Shown: positions 1-9,767 of the stretch, piece after piece | Layout of the letters: each line of letters begins with the position of its first letter | Numbering within the stretch: the first letter of the stretch is position 1 | From: Bacteroidota bacterium | GTDB lineage: Bacteria > Bacteroidota > Bacteroidia > 2-12-FULL-35-15 | Assembly (NCBI GenBank): GCA_021323165.1 | Contig: JAJTCJ010000017.1 | Location: 1 to 64,000, forward strand | DNA length: 64,000 nt | Direction of reading: 5' to 3' | Position numbers and translations under genes: made by a program | The notes under the pieces: model-generated | Seen by the model: only the letters and a program-made list of their open reading frames with translations | Told to the model about the DNA's origin: nothing | The model's database searches: none

Positions 1-369
1 TGATACTTTTACAGGCTTAATATCCTTTTTAGCAGCGGGTTTAACTGCTTTTTTCAGAACTTTTGCTGCTTTGCCGCTTGTTTTGATACCTTTTTTAAGT
101 GTCAACGGTTTCGCAGACTTGGTTGCCTTAGCGGATTTTTTCGCTACAGGTTTTGATATTTTTTTTATTACGGTTTTTTTGGACACAATTTTCTTTGTTG
201 CGGTTTTAGCAACGGGTTTTGGAGAAGGCTTGGAAGCCTTCTTTGTTTTAACTGGTTTTACGGCTTTCGCTGACTTTGTCAGCCCTTTTTTCGCAGGTTT
301 TGCCGAAGCTTTTGTTGAAGCTTTAGACGCTTTCTTTGCCGGTTTTTTCATAATTTGTTTCTTGCTCAT
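1..369 (-). CDS. Lysine/alanine-rich histone H1-like basic protein (C-terminus runs off the left edge)
   Basis: Not in ORF track. Reverse strand reads MSKKQIMKKPAKKASKASTKASAKPAKKGLTKSAKAVKPVKTKKASKPSPKPVAKTATKKIVSKK... open to position 1; the + ORF 71..382 is its antisense. Confidence 0.8.
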   Translation of the reverse strand, partial: MSKKQIMKKPAKKASKASTKASAKPAKKGLTKSAKAVKPVKTKKASKPSPKPVAKTATKKIVSKKTVIKKISKPVAKKSAKATKSAKPLTLKKGIKTSGKAAKVLKKAVKPAAKKDIKPVKVS

Positions 370-462
370 TTTTAGAAAATAAGAACAAAAATTTACGCAA
401 TATTCAATACCCTGCTTTTTTAAAAATATTTAAAGGTATATGACAATTGAAAAGATAAATAC

Positions 463-470
463 TATATTTG
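463..470 (+). promoter_or_regulatory. Bacteroidota -7 box (TATATTTG, fits TAnnTTTG) upstream of tRNA-Met
   Basis: TATATTTG about 18 nt before the tRNA 5' end. Confidence 0.5.
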
Positions 471-487
471 CGCCCTCAAAAACCAAT

Positions 488-561
488 GGCGAGGTAGCTC
501 AGATGGTTAGAGCGCAGGATTCATAACCCTGAGGTCTCGGGTTCAACTCCCGATCTCGCTA
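488..561 (+). tRNA. tRNA-Met (CAT)
   Basis: Cloverleaf read by eye: acceptor GGCGAGG/TCTCGCT, D-stem GCTC/GAGC, anticodon loop TTCATAA, T-arm TCGGG-TTCAACT-CCCGA; CCA only partly encoded. Confidence 0.93.
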
Positions 562-570
562 CAAAGGAAA

Positions 571-592
571 GCCCCGATTCGGGGCTTTTTTT
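571..592 (+). terminator. Rho-independent terminator after tRNA-Met
   Basis: GCCCCGATTCGGGGC followed by TTTTTTT. Confidence 0.85.
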
Positions 593-859
593 ATTTAATC
601 CTTTACCCCATTAATGGCCCTTTTATTCTTAAAACCAGCCTTCTTCTAAGGTCCTTGATATTGCTACCGACTCATTACTATTCGTTAATTGTGCAATAAT
701 TACCACACTCACAACTACGTATTAATAGCCTTAGAAAACTGAATATATTGATTTTACTATATAAAGTTACCTTCTGCACAAAACAGGCACGTTTATCATA
801 TGCAATTTCTCTTAAACTATGGATCATACAATAATTAATATTAACTAAAAACTAAAAAG

Positions 860-1306
860 ATGAAAACAGTCAGCACAATTTGTACAGGTTTATTTATTTC
901 TACAGCATTACTTCTAACTTCATGCGATGGGGACGGTACCCGTAATGATCGTCATGATGATACAAGAGAAGTGAATAACGTAGATGTAGACCGTACTACT
1001 TCCGGCAACGTTGAAATTGAAACAAGAGATTACAGAAAAGAAAGAGATGACTACAATGTAAGAATGAATACAAGACTTGGTGAACTAGACAGTGAGATCG
1101 AAGAATTAAGAAAAGAAAGAGCTGCTGAAAAAGACAAAGTTCGTGTTAAAGAATACGATATTAAAATTGAACAGCGAGAAAGAAGCAGAAAAGGCTTAAA
1201 AGAAAGATTGAACAATGCTGCTAACAAAGCTGATGCTGAATGGGATGAGTTCAAAAGAGATGTAGACAATTTCTTTGATGGTGATCTTAATAATGATGGT
1301 AAATAA
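860..1306 (+). CDS. Hypothetical lipoprotein with charged coiled-coil region
   Basis: Signal peptide and lipobox LLTSC; C-terminus DGDLNNDGK. Confidence 0.75.
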   Translation: MKTVSTICTGLFISTALLLTSCDGDGTRNDRHDDTREVNNVDVDRTTSGNVEIETRDYRKERDDYNVRMNTRLGELDSEIEELRKERAAEKDKVRVKEYDIKIEQRERSRKGLKERLNNAANKADAEWDEFKRDVDNFFDGDLNNDGK

Positions 1307-1332
1307 TCTGAATATTATTTTTCCAAATTAAT

Positions 1333-1380
1333 AAATGACCTGATAATTTTAGAATATGTTCTAAAATTATCAGGTCATTT
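1333..1380 (+). terminator. Long perfect inverted repeat / probable terminator
   Basis: AAATGACCTGATAATTTTAGAA-TATG-TTCTAAAATTATCAGGTCATTT. Confidence 0.7.
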
Positions 1381-1405
1381 TCATTTTGCTTATCAGAAAA
1401 TATTT

Positions 1406-2635
1406 ATGGCTGAAACTAAATTAAGAAGAACATTAGGCCTTGGAGAATGTATTTTCTTTGGAGTAGGTTCTATCCTCGGTGCGGGGATCTATGCTTTAAT
1501 AGGAAAAGTTGCGGGTCACGGAGAAAACATGACCTGGCTGGCATTTTTGATTGCATCTATCACTGCGCTATTTTCAGCATTTTCTTATGCTGAGCTTACT
1601 TCAGCCTACCCTTCTGCCGGAGGTGAATTTGTTTTTGCGAAGAAGGCAATGGGAAAAAAAATGGGCGGTGTTCTTGGAACAATGATCTCCTTTAATGGAA
1701 TAATCAGCGGAGCAACCGTTTCTTTAGGCTTTGCCGGATATTTTTCTAAATTAATTGACGTACCACTTCTTGTTGCCGCGATTGGTATCATCCTTATAAT
1801 TTTTGCAGTTAACATTTCGGGAATAAAACAATCATCTGTTATAAATATAATCTTTACCATCATTGAAGCTTTGGGTTTAATACTGGTTATTTATTCAGCT
1901 TATAACTTTATAGGTAAAGTGAACTATGTTGAAATGCCTTCAGCAGGAATTAATGGATTACTTCTGGCAAGCGCTCTGAGCTTTTATGCCTATATCGGTT
2001 TTGAGGATATTATAAAACTTGCTGAAGAAACGAAAAAACCCGAACGAACTATTCCTAAGGCACTATTCTCTGCCAACGCAATCGTAGCGATCATATATAC
2101 AATAATTGCAGTTTGTGCTGTAAGTGTTATTCCCTGGAATGAGCTGGCAAATTCAAAAAGTCCACTCGCGGATGTTGTAGGTAGCAAATTAGGACAAACA
2201 GGTATTTTAATTATATCGTTTATCGCTTTATTTTCTACATCCAATACAATTCTTTCAAATATGATGAGCAGTTCAAGAGTTGTTCTTAAAATGTCGAACG
2301 AAATATCATTCTTTAAAAAGTTGTCTTATGTTTCTCCCAAACGTAAAACGCCAATAGCTGCTCTCATTTTTATTTTAATAACGATGATCATGTTTGCATT
2401 TATTGGGAAGATAGAAACGGTAGCCATGATTGCAAATTTCTTTATCTTTTTTACCTTTTTAATGGTCAATGTTTCTGTAATAATTCTGAGAGTGAAAGAT
2501 AAAAAACTGATACGTCCTTTCCGCATCCCAATAAACATTAAAAACATTCCTGTTTTAAGTGTTATGGGTGTGTTAATGACTGCTGTGCTGATGGGTTATA
2601 CCATTTATGGGTTAATAAAGAACGGAATCGAATAA
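1406..2635 (+). CDS. APC-family amino acid permease
   Basis: N-terminal GVGSILGAGIYALIG motif, ~12 hydrophobic segments. Confidence 0.88.
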   Translation: MAETKLRRTLGLGECIFFGVGSILGAGIYALIGKVAGHGENMTWLAFLIASITALFSAFSYAELTSAYPSAGGEFVFAKKAMGKKMGGVLGTMISFNGIISGATVSLGFAGYFSKLIDVPLLVAAIGIILIIFAVNISGIKQSSVINIIFTIIEALGLILVIYSAYNFIGKVNYVEMPSAGINGLLLASALSFYAYIGFEDIIKLAEETKKPERTIPKALFSANAIVAIIYTIIAVCAVSVIPWNELANSKSPLADVVGSKLGQTGILIISFIALFSTSNTILSNMMSSSRVVLKMSNEISFFKKLSYVSPKRKTPIAALIFILITMIMFAFIGKIETVAMIANFFIFFTFLMVNVSVIILRVKDKKLIRPFRIPINIKNIPVLSVMGVLMTAVLMGYTIYGLIKNGIE

Positions 2636-2656
2636 TTAAAAATTTGCACCTTTTAA

Positions 2657-4180
2657 TTATAATCTCACTCCTATCACGCACACATCATCGATCTGATCGA
2701 GATCACCTTTCCAGGTATTGAAGCTTTCGTCAACCAATTGTTTCTGATCAGGCATATTCTTATCACTAATAGCTAGTAGAAGCTCTTTAAATTTGCTGTA
2801 TTTGAATTTTTTCCCTTTCTCTCCACCAAATTGATCAGCATAACCATCAGTAAAAAGATATAAGATATCACCTTTATTTAAATGAAGATGATGTGTGGTA
2901 AAAGGTTTTTGAAACTCATGCTTACCAATCGGCTGTTTATCTGCTTTGATCTCTCTTATCTCATTCCCTGTAAAATACCAAAGAGGATTGTTTGCTCCTG
3001 CCCATTGTATTTCTTTTTTACTATTATTAATTACGCATAAAGAAATATCCATCCCATCTTTCACTTCACTTTCGCTTTTTTCAAACGTTTCGATCACTAG
3101 CTCTCTCACTTTATCCAATATATTCCCAGGATCAGTTAATCCAAACTCTTTTACTGTTCTGTTTAATGCATTTGAGCATACAACCGAGATCATAGCACCC
3201 GGAACACCATGCCCGGTGCAATCAGCTGCTGCAATAAAAACTATATCACCTTTTTTCTCCATCCAGTAAAAATCTCCTGCGACAACATCCTTTGGCTTAT
3301 AAAGGATGAATGAATTCTCAAGAATTTCCCTCACAGATCTCTCCGATGGTAGGATTGCTTGCTGCAAACGTTTAGCATAATTTATACTATCTGAGATATC
3401 ACGATTTTTAGCTTCAACTAATTCTTTTTGCTGAGCGATTATTTTATGAGACCGTTTCTTATTTCTATAACTCCTGTATGTAACGCCAGCCAGGGCAAGC
3501 ATTAGTACGAATCCACCAATGAAAGCATTACGCTGCATCTTTTGCTTTTCTAATTCTTCAGTCGCCAATGCATCTCTTTTATCCTGCTCATGCTTTGCTG
3601 CCTGCTCTTTCTTTTCAAAGGCAAAGTTCATTTCCGATTCAACCACTTTATTCCGGGCTTCTTCATTAAATATGCTGTCTTTTAATAATGTGAATTGCTT
3701 ATGATGATTGTAGGCAGACTTAAAGTCACCTATCGCTGAATCTAATACAGATAAAGCTTGATAAGCTTTCACAATATCAGGCCTGGATGCAATTGATTTG
3801 GATACAGCTAAACTTTTAGCCTGATATTTCCTTCCTTCACTGATATTTTTCAGTTGGAAATATAGGAGACCGATATTATGATAAGAAGAAGCTATTCCTT
3901 TTTTATCACCCATCTCCTCCTTCATAATTAATGATTTTGAAAAAAACTCAAGCGCCTTTTTATAATCACCAATATGCTTATACGTATTTCCCATATTTCC
4001 ATAAGAAAGAGCGAGGCCTTTTTTATCTCCCGACTCCTGTTTGATCGCAACCGATTTTAACTGATATTCCAATGCTTTCGAGAAATCTCCCTTGTCATCA
4101 TAAATAATCCCAATGTTATTGAATGAAGAAGCCAACCCTTTTTTATCACCTATTTCTTCCCGTATTTTAACAGCTTTCAT
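2657..4180 (-). CDS. TPR repeats + SpoIIE/PP2C-type serine phosphatase (3' part of a frameshifted gene)
   Basis: ~40-aa TPRs, TM, then KPKDVVAGDFYWMEKKGD...AADCTGHGVPGAMIS; frame is open upstream to about 4258. Confidence 0.85.
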   Translation of the reverse strand: MKAVKIREEIGDKKGLASSFNNIGIIYDDKGDFSKALEYQLKSVAIKQESGDKKGLALSYGNMGNTYKHIGDYKKALEFFSKSLIMKEEMGDKKGIASSYHNIGLLYFQLKNISEGRKYQAKSLAVSKSIASRPDIVKAYQALSVLDSAIGDFKSAYNHHKQFTLLKDSIFNEEARNKVVESEMNFAFEKKEQAAKHEQDKRDALATEELEKQKMQRNAFIGGFVLMLALAGVTYRSYRNKKRSHKIIAQQKELVEAKNRDISDSINYAKRLQQAILPSERSVREILENSFILYKPKDVVAGDFYWMEKKGDIVFIAAADCTGHGVPGAMISVVCSNALNRTVKEFGLTDPGNILDKVRELVIETFEKSESEVKDGMDISLCVINNSKKEIQWAGANNPLWYFTGNEIREIKADKQPIGKHEFQKPFTTHHLHLNKGDILYLFTDGYADQFGGEKGKKFKYSKFKELLLAISDKNMPDQKQLVDESFNTWKGDLDQIDDVCVIGVRL

Positions 4181-4653
4181 GTGGTATTCAAGTGCCTTAG
4201 TATAATCTCCCGTAGAATAATAGATCCCGCCAATATTTCCGTAAGAACCAAACCTATGTTATTATATACTGAACCCATACTTTTGTTATCTTTCAGCTCC
4301 TCGAGGATAGGAAGCGATCTCAGATAAAACTCAAGAGATTTAATGTAATCACTCTTATAATAATGGATTATACCAAGATTTATAAAAGCTCTCGCCTTTT
4401 CATGCTCAAAGAAAAGTGATTTCTCCGCATTATTTATCATGTCCAGTGCTTCATTTGAATATTTTATTCCTGAGTTATAATCCCCGGTAATAGCATATTC
4501 CCAGCTTACTAAATTTAGAGCCTTCACCTTGGTTGTATCGGGCACAGTTGATGTATTTAAAACAATCTGAAGGGAATCTATAACAGAAACCTGGGCCATG
4601 GAGGTTAACTGATGAAAACTTATTAAAATAAAAACGAGAAACGATCTGTTCAT
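4177..4653 (-). CDS. N-terminal TPR fragment of the same gene (signal peptide + TPRs)
   Basis: Signal peptide and TPRs; frame lost after VYNNIG at about 4252. Confidence 0.7.
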   Translation of the reverse strand: MNRSFLVFILISFHQLTSMAQVSVIDSLQIVLNTSTVPDTTKVKALNLVSWEYAITGDYNSGIKYSNEALDMINNAEKSLFFEHEKARAFINLGIIHYYKSDYIKSLEFYLRSLPILEELKDNKSMGSVYNNIGLVLTEILAGSIILREIILRHLNTT

Positions 4654-4823
4654 TAATTATATCTGTTTTAAATTTATTTCAATCAAAGGGAATCGATGAC
4701 TATTAAGATCGAGAAGTAAATTTAGTATTAAAATTCAGATGCTAAACTGCATCTTCAGTATCGAAACAAACTCCATATTTGGAACGATTTTTTATCTGCT
4801 ATTGCATATTTGAACAAAATCAT

Positions 4824-5273
4824 ATGAAATCAGCTTCCTTAATAACATGCGGAATTTATCTGTACGATAAAACATCGAATAAGATTCTGATCTGTCATGC
4901 AACCAACTCATCCTGGAAAACCTGGTCGATTCCCAAGGGAATAAAAGATGAAGGTGAAGAAGAGCAGGATGCTGCCATTCGGGAATTGGAAGAGGAAACA
5001 GGAATTAAGAAAAATGAATTGGATTTAAATTCTGTTATAAAATTGGAACCTGTCAAATATAAAAAACAGAATAAGTTCCTGCAGCCTTTTTTTATACTGA
5101 CTGCAACTTCATTAGAGGACAAAGAATTCACATGTTCAACAATGGTCAAAGAAGGTGTTCCTGAAATAGATAAATGGGCCTGGGTTAATCCGGAAGTAAT
5201 ATTAAACAAGCTGCATGAAAGCCAACAGCATCACTATTCGACTATCCTCCAGCTGATAGAAAGATCACACTAA
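4824..5273 (+). CDS. NUDIX hydrolase
   Basis: Nudix box (G)...EEEQDAAIRELEEETGI; start chosen at MKSASLITCG, ORF track start 4779. Confidence 0.88.
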   Translation: MKSASLITCGIYLYDKTSNKILICHATNSSWKTWSIPKGIKDEGEEEQDAAIRELEEETGIKKNELDLNSVIKLEPVKYKKQNKFLQPFFILTATSLEDKEFTCSTMVKEGVPEIDKWAWVNPEVILNKLHESQQHHYSTILQLIERSH

Positions 5274-5276
5274 TAA

Positions 5277-8015
5277 TTATTCCTTTTCAAAACCTGCGAT
5301 CACTTTTTCCAGATTGATCCCTTTTCCGATAACAGGCTTAAAGATATCTCCTTCACTCTTTACCCTGTCCAATGCATTGTGAATTGTAAAATCAGTCATC
5401 TTCAATCCTTTTTTAACTTCCTCCCAGTGCAAAGGCATTGAAACCGTAGCTCCCGGTTTCGGCCTTACAGAATATGGTGCTGAAACTGTTGCCTGGGCCC
5501 TATTCTGAAGGAAATCGATATACATCTTTCCTTTACGTGCTTTTACGGCCCGTTCAATACTTGTAAATTCAGGGATTGTCTGATGAACCAACCGCGCAAT
5601 AACCCGTGCAAATTCTTTCGATTGCTCATAGGTGTATTTTGTTCCCAAAGGAATATAAATATGTATTCCTGTTGATCCGCTTGTTTTGGGATAAGAAGGA
5701 ACACCCATACCATCGAGAACATCTTTGGTTACTCTTGCGGCTTCAATAACCTGATCGAAGGTGTTTTTAGCAGGATCCAGATCAATGATGCACCAATCGG
5801 GATAATCCTCAGTTTCAACCCTGCTGTGCCATGGATTCATTTCAATGCATCCTAAAGAAGCCATATACAATAAGCTTGCATCATCCTTAGCAACCAGATA
5901 GTTCCTATCTCTGTCATCCGCATCGCTATGATATAAAAATGTTTCAACCCAATCTGGCGCTTTACCTGTTACATCTTTATAAAAGAAATGTTGTCCGTTG
6001 ATCCCATCCGGATGCCGGTTCATTGACTGAGGCCGGTCTTTTAAATAGGGTAAGATGTAGGGAGCCATCTGATAATAATAATTCAGAAGATCGCGTTTGG
6101 TGATCTTTTCTTTTGGCCAGTAAAACTTACTCAGATTAGTGAATTTCAATTCATGACCATTCACTTTCCTTACTTGTGTTTCATCGGTCGGGTTTAAAAG
6201 AGTCTTTCTCTCTTTTTTTCCTGAAGGAACAATTATCTTCTTGCCAGAAATTTTTTCAGATGCAATTGCTTTAGAAGTTGATTTAGGTTTTTCGCGGATC
6301 ACATCGCTTGATTTTTTATCGATTCGCATACCTTCAAAAGATGGATGACGCATAATTCCGTCACTTGTCATTTCAGTGAAACTCACTTCGCATACCAACT
6401 TTGGTTTCAACCATGTTGCTGTAGCATTGGGAGGATTTGGCCGGAAACGCGAAGGTTTATTTATATCCGGAAGTTCTGTAAAAGGTGGTTTGTTGGTGAT
6501 CAATGGTTTGAACAACTTCATCATTTCCTGCTGGGTTTTATCACTGAATCCGGTTCCAATTTTTCCGGTATAGATCAGTTTACCATCATCATAAACCCCA
6601 ACCAGCAAAGCACTGAACTTTTTTCTGGAATCATCATTCAGCGTAAATCCTCCAATCACCATTTCCTGACGTTGGTTCGCTTTGATCTTAAGCCACTCTG
6701 TATTACGCACACCTATCTTGTATGTACTGTCGGCCTTCTTTGCGATAATCCCTTCAAGGCCCATTTTTTTTGCGGCTTCGAAGAATTCTATACCGGAACT
6801 TCCAAAGCTCTCACTGTATTTTATAATGCTATTTTCAGGTATTATTGATTGAAGAACAGCTTTTCTCTCTGTAAGCGGTAAACCGGTAAGATCTTTTCCT
6901 TCATACCACATAACATCAAACACATAAAATAATAATTCTCCATCCGCTTCACTTCTCCAGTTCTGAAGATCTCCGAAATTAGAGATGCCATTCTCCCCAA
7001 CCACCACAACTTCTCCATCTATCACGGCATCAACACCCCAGCCTTTTAAGGTTTTAACAACCGGATAAAATTTATCGTTGAAGGATTTATCATTTCTTGA
7101 TTTCAAATCAACCTTCTTTTTATTACAGAAAGCTACCGCACGATATCCATCCCATTTCACTTCATACACCCACCCTTCTTCTTCAAAAGGCTTGTCAACC
7201 AAAGTAGCCAGCATAGGTTTCAATGCTGACGGAAATTTTCCTTTTGGAGCACTCTTTAAAATTTCATCAGCATCCTTTTCTACTGATTCATCCTTTCCTT
7301 TTTTTTTTGCCGCCTTGGCGGCTCTTTTTACAGTTTTCTTAACAGCTTTTTTTGCAGAAGCTTTTTTAGATTTGGTAGTCTTCACTGCTTCCTTTTCTTT
7401 TTTAGAACTGTCATGTCCATTTGACCCATAAAAATGGGTGCTTGTTTTTGCAATTTGTTCCAATGTTTTTTTAGATATCACTGATTTATCTTTAAGGGTT
7501 ATATCATCTGAAGATGCATGCTCATCCTTAACTTTAAATAATAACCATCCATTCTCTCCTCTTCCGTGAGCTTTAACCAAGGCATATTCGCCTTTTAATT
7601 TTTTACCGTGAATATTAAAATGAAGTTTTCCTGATTTTAATCCCTGAAGGAAATATTTATCCTGCTCTTTTTTATTCTTGAATTCTCCTTTTGCCGGTTC
7701 ATAAAATCCTTCATCCCAAATTATAACAGTACCTGCACCGTAACCACTCGGAATGATGCCTTCAAAATTCCTATAATCATAAGGATGATCTTCCACCATC
7801 ATAGCCAGGCGCTTAACTTTAGGATCTGTTGATGGACCTTTTGGAACAGCCCAGCTTTTTAAAACGCCTTCCATTTCAAGTCTGAAATCATAATGCAGAT
7901 GAGAAGCGGCATGCTTCTGTATCACAAATCTCAGCTTATCATCTTTGGGTTTACCACCTGTAGGTTCGGGGCTTTCTTTAAAATTACGTTTTGCTTTATA
8001 TTTTGTTAATCCCAT
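5277..8015 (-). CDS. ligD: ATP-dependent DNA ligase LigD (phosphoesterase-ligase-polymerase order)
   Basis: PE domain (FVIQKHAASHLHYDFRLEMEGVLKSWAVPKGPS), K-rich linker, ligase (YEVKWDGYRAVA), primase-polymerase domain (LSKFYWPKEKITKRDLLNYYYQMAPYILPYLKDRP). Confidence 0.96.
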   Translation of the reverse strand: MGLTKYKAKRNFKESPEPTGGKPKDDKLRFVIQKHAASHLHYDFRLEMEGVLKSWAVPKGPSTDPKVKRLAMMVEDHPYDYRNFEGIIPSGYGAGTVIIWDEGFYEPAKGEFKNKKEQDKYFLQGLKSGKLHFNIHGKKLKGEYALVKAHGRGENGWLLFKVKDEHASSDDITLKDKSVISKKTLEQIAKTSTHFYGSNGHDSSKKEKEAVKTTKSKKASAKKAVKKTVKRAAKAAKKKGKDESVEKDADEILKSAPKGKFPSALKPMLATLVDKPFEEEGWVYEVKWDGYRAVAFCNKKKVDLKSRNDKSFNDKFYPVVKTLKGWGVDAVIDGEVVVVGENGISNFGDLQNWRSEADGELLFYVFDVMWYEGKDLTGLPLTERKAVLQSIIPENSIIKYSESFGSSGIEFFEAAKKMGLEGIIAKKADSTYKIGVRNTEWLKIKANQRQEMVIGGFTLNDDSRKKFSALLVGVYDDGKLIYTGKIGTGFSDKTQQEMMKLFKPLITNKPPFTELPDINKPSRFRPNPPNATATWLKPKLVCEVSFTEMTSDGIMRHPSFEGMRIDKKSSDVIREKPKSTSKAIASEKISGKKIIVPSGKKERKTLLNPTDETQVRKVNGHELKFTNLSKFYWPKEKITKRDLLNYYYQMAPYILPYLKDRPQSMNRHPDGINGQHFFYKDVTGKAPDWVETFLYHSDADDRDRNYLVAKDDASLLYMASLGCIEMNPWHSRVETEDYPDWCIIDLDPAKNTFDQVIEAARVTKDVLDGMGVPSYPKTSGSTGIHIYIPLGTKYTYEQSKEFARVIARLVHQTIPEFTSIERAVKARKGKMYIDFLQNRAQATVSAPYSVRPKPGATVSMPLHWEEVKKGLKMTDFTIHNALDRVKSEGDIFKPVIGKGINLEKVIAGFEKE

Positions 8016-8070
8016 ACTTCAAGAATATTTTTGATCTTTCATCTTTACTAAAAATTAAGTGCCAGTATAA

Positions 8071-8096
8071 ATAAAAAGCCGGCTTTCACCGGCTTA
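8071..8096 (-). terminator. Rho-independent terminator for 8100..8873
   Basis: Minus: AAGCCGG-TGAAAG-CCGGCTT then T-rich. Confidence 0.8.
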
Positions 8097-8099
8097 CAT

Positions 8100-8873
8100 T
8101 TATCTTGAACCATAACGGCCTTTGCCTCTTTTTACAGGCGCTTTGCCATCACGGTAATCATCCTGGTCTTCCCAACTTTGTCCTCGCTGCTGTCCATCCC
8201 TATGTCCGAAACCTTCAGTTTGGCCTGAACTCTGGTAACCACTGTTTCTGAATTCATGGTCATCCATCTCATCTTCATAACTATCTCTGTTATCATAACC
8301 TGAGCGGTTGTAACGATCCTGTTCATTCTGACTTGTATATGTTCCGCGTCTTCCTCCATCACTGTTAAAACGAAGATCTCTTGTTGCTCCGTTATAAACA
8401 TCTGCAACATAGTCATCAGGACCTATACCCGGATGTCTTTTATTACTACCACGATATTCTTCTGCTCCACGGCTTTCAGGATGCTCACCATACAAATTGC
8501 GTGAATTACGTCCTCCGCCTTGTCTTTCATTATGGTCGTTTCTATATTGACCCTCGGATGAAGAACCGTATTGACGTGAACGCATTTCATTCTCATAGGC
8601 TTTTCTTCCTTCGTAATATCCTCTTTCAAATTCTGACATTTGAGAAGACCTGCCGCCATCATTTCCATCAGAATTCTTTATTGAACCAGATCGCTGATTA
8701 GCTCTTGGCCAGTCGGATCCATTTTCCATTCTTAGATCATCTTCATCCTCACCCATATCAGTATTTTTACTGTTCGTTTTTTGTTTGCGTCCCAGCTGGT
8801 CTTTACCATTTCGTTTAAGGCTGGAACTGCCTGTCTTTGGCGATTGTGTGGCTTTGTCGGATTTGTTTTTCAT
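8100..8873 (-). CDS. Low-complexity hydrophilic R/G/S/N/D-rich protein, probably disordered
   Basis: 257 aa, no hydrophobic segment; own terminator. Confidence 0.65.
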   Translation of the reverse strand: MKNKSDKATQSPKTGSSSLKRNGKDQLGRKQKTNSKNTDMGEDEDDLRMENGSDWPRANQRSGSIKNSDGNDGGRSSQMSEFERGYYEGRKAYENEMRSRQYGSSSEGQYRNDHNERQGGGRNSRNLYGEHPESRGAEEYRGSNKRHPGIGPDDYVADVYNGATRDLRFNSDGGRRGTYTSQNEQDRYNRSGYDNRDSYEDEMDDHEFRNSGYQSSGQTEGFGHRDGQQRGQSWEDQDDYRDGKAPVKRGKGRYGSR

Positions 8874-9089
8874 GTTGTAATATTTATGAATTAATATAAA
8901 TTGAAATACTATCGTTATTCCACTAATATTTTATGCCAAAGGCCGATTTTTTGCCGGAGAAGGTTATTTTTTTGATTTCAATTCTATAAATGAAGCTCTG
9001 ATTAATCTTAAATAATAATTCATAAATAGAAATTTCCCGTTTGCAGGTGGCATTCTTTTTAACTCTTTTATCATTAAAGATTTAAAAAA

Positions 9090-9752
9090 ATGAAACGTAC
9101 GATTATTTACTCCCTGTTGCTAATGATTATACTGGCAGGCTGTGCACCTACAACCTACATTACAGGATCATGGAAAAGTCCCACCGCAGCTGCCAAACAG
9201 TATAAGAGTATCCTTGTTGCTGCTTTTACCAATAATACAATTGCGCGTTCAACACTGGAAAAGGACATGGCAGCAATTCTCTCTAAGAATGTAACTGTTC
9301 TGAAAAGTATAGATGAATTTCCTCCGACTATAAATAATACAGATTCGAGTAAAGCAGCAATTATTGATAAAATGAAAGGAAGGATAGATGCTATTCTTGC
9401 CATCTCTATTATCAGCCGTGAAACAGAAACGAGATATATACCGGGAGAAAGACCTTATGATCCATTAAATTATATGTATTACAGTGATTTCTGGGGATAT
9501 TATAATTATCGTTATCCAACTTTGTATCAACAGGGATATTATGAACAGAACAAAGTCTATTATATAGAAACCAATTTATACGATGCCGAAAATGAAAAAC
9601 TGATCTGGTCTGCACAATCAAAAACATATAGTCCTGATGACCTTGAACCATTTTCAAAGGAATTTGCTGCAGTTATCGTAACGAAGATGCAGGAAGAGAA
9701 GATCATTTCAGGTTATCAGAAAAAGAAAGACACCGCTTTTGATGGATATTAA
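9090..9752 (+). CDS. Hypothetical lipoprotein
   Basis: MKRTIIYSLLLMIILAGCAPTT lipobox. Confidence 0.75.
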   Translation: MKRTIIYSLLLMIILAGCAPTTYITGSWKSPTAAAKQYKSILVAAFTNNTIARSTLEKDMAAILSKNVTVLKSIDEFPPTINNTDSSKAAIIDKMKGRIDAILAISIISRETETRYIPGERPYDPLNYMYYSDFWGYYNYRYPTLYQQGYYEQNKVYYIETNLYDAENEKLIWSAQSKTYSPDDLEPFSKEFAAVIVTKMQEEKIISGYQKKKDTAFDGY

Positions 9753-9767
9753 TACTATCTAATTTTC

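Noticed and set aside
71-382. + strand ORF MPLVLIPFLSVNG...
   Set aside because: Antisense of the Lys/Ala-rich minus-strand frame; the F/A/V-rich composition is the mirror of AAG/GCA codons.
6345-6848. + strand 167-aa ORF inside ligD
   Set aside because: Fully antisense to the conserved LigD ligase domain; no recognisable family.
8132-8701. ORFs 8132..8416(-), 8381..8701(+), 8423..8668(-)
   Set aside because: Alternate-frame or antisense readings of the low-complexity gene 8100..8873.
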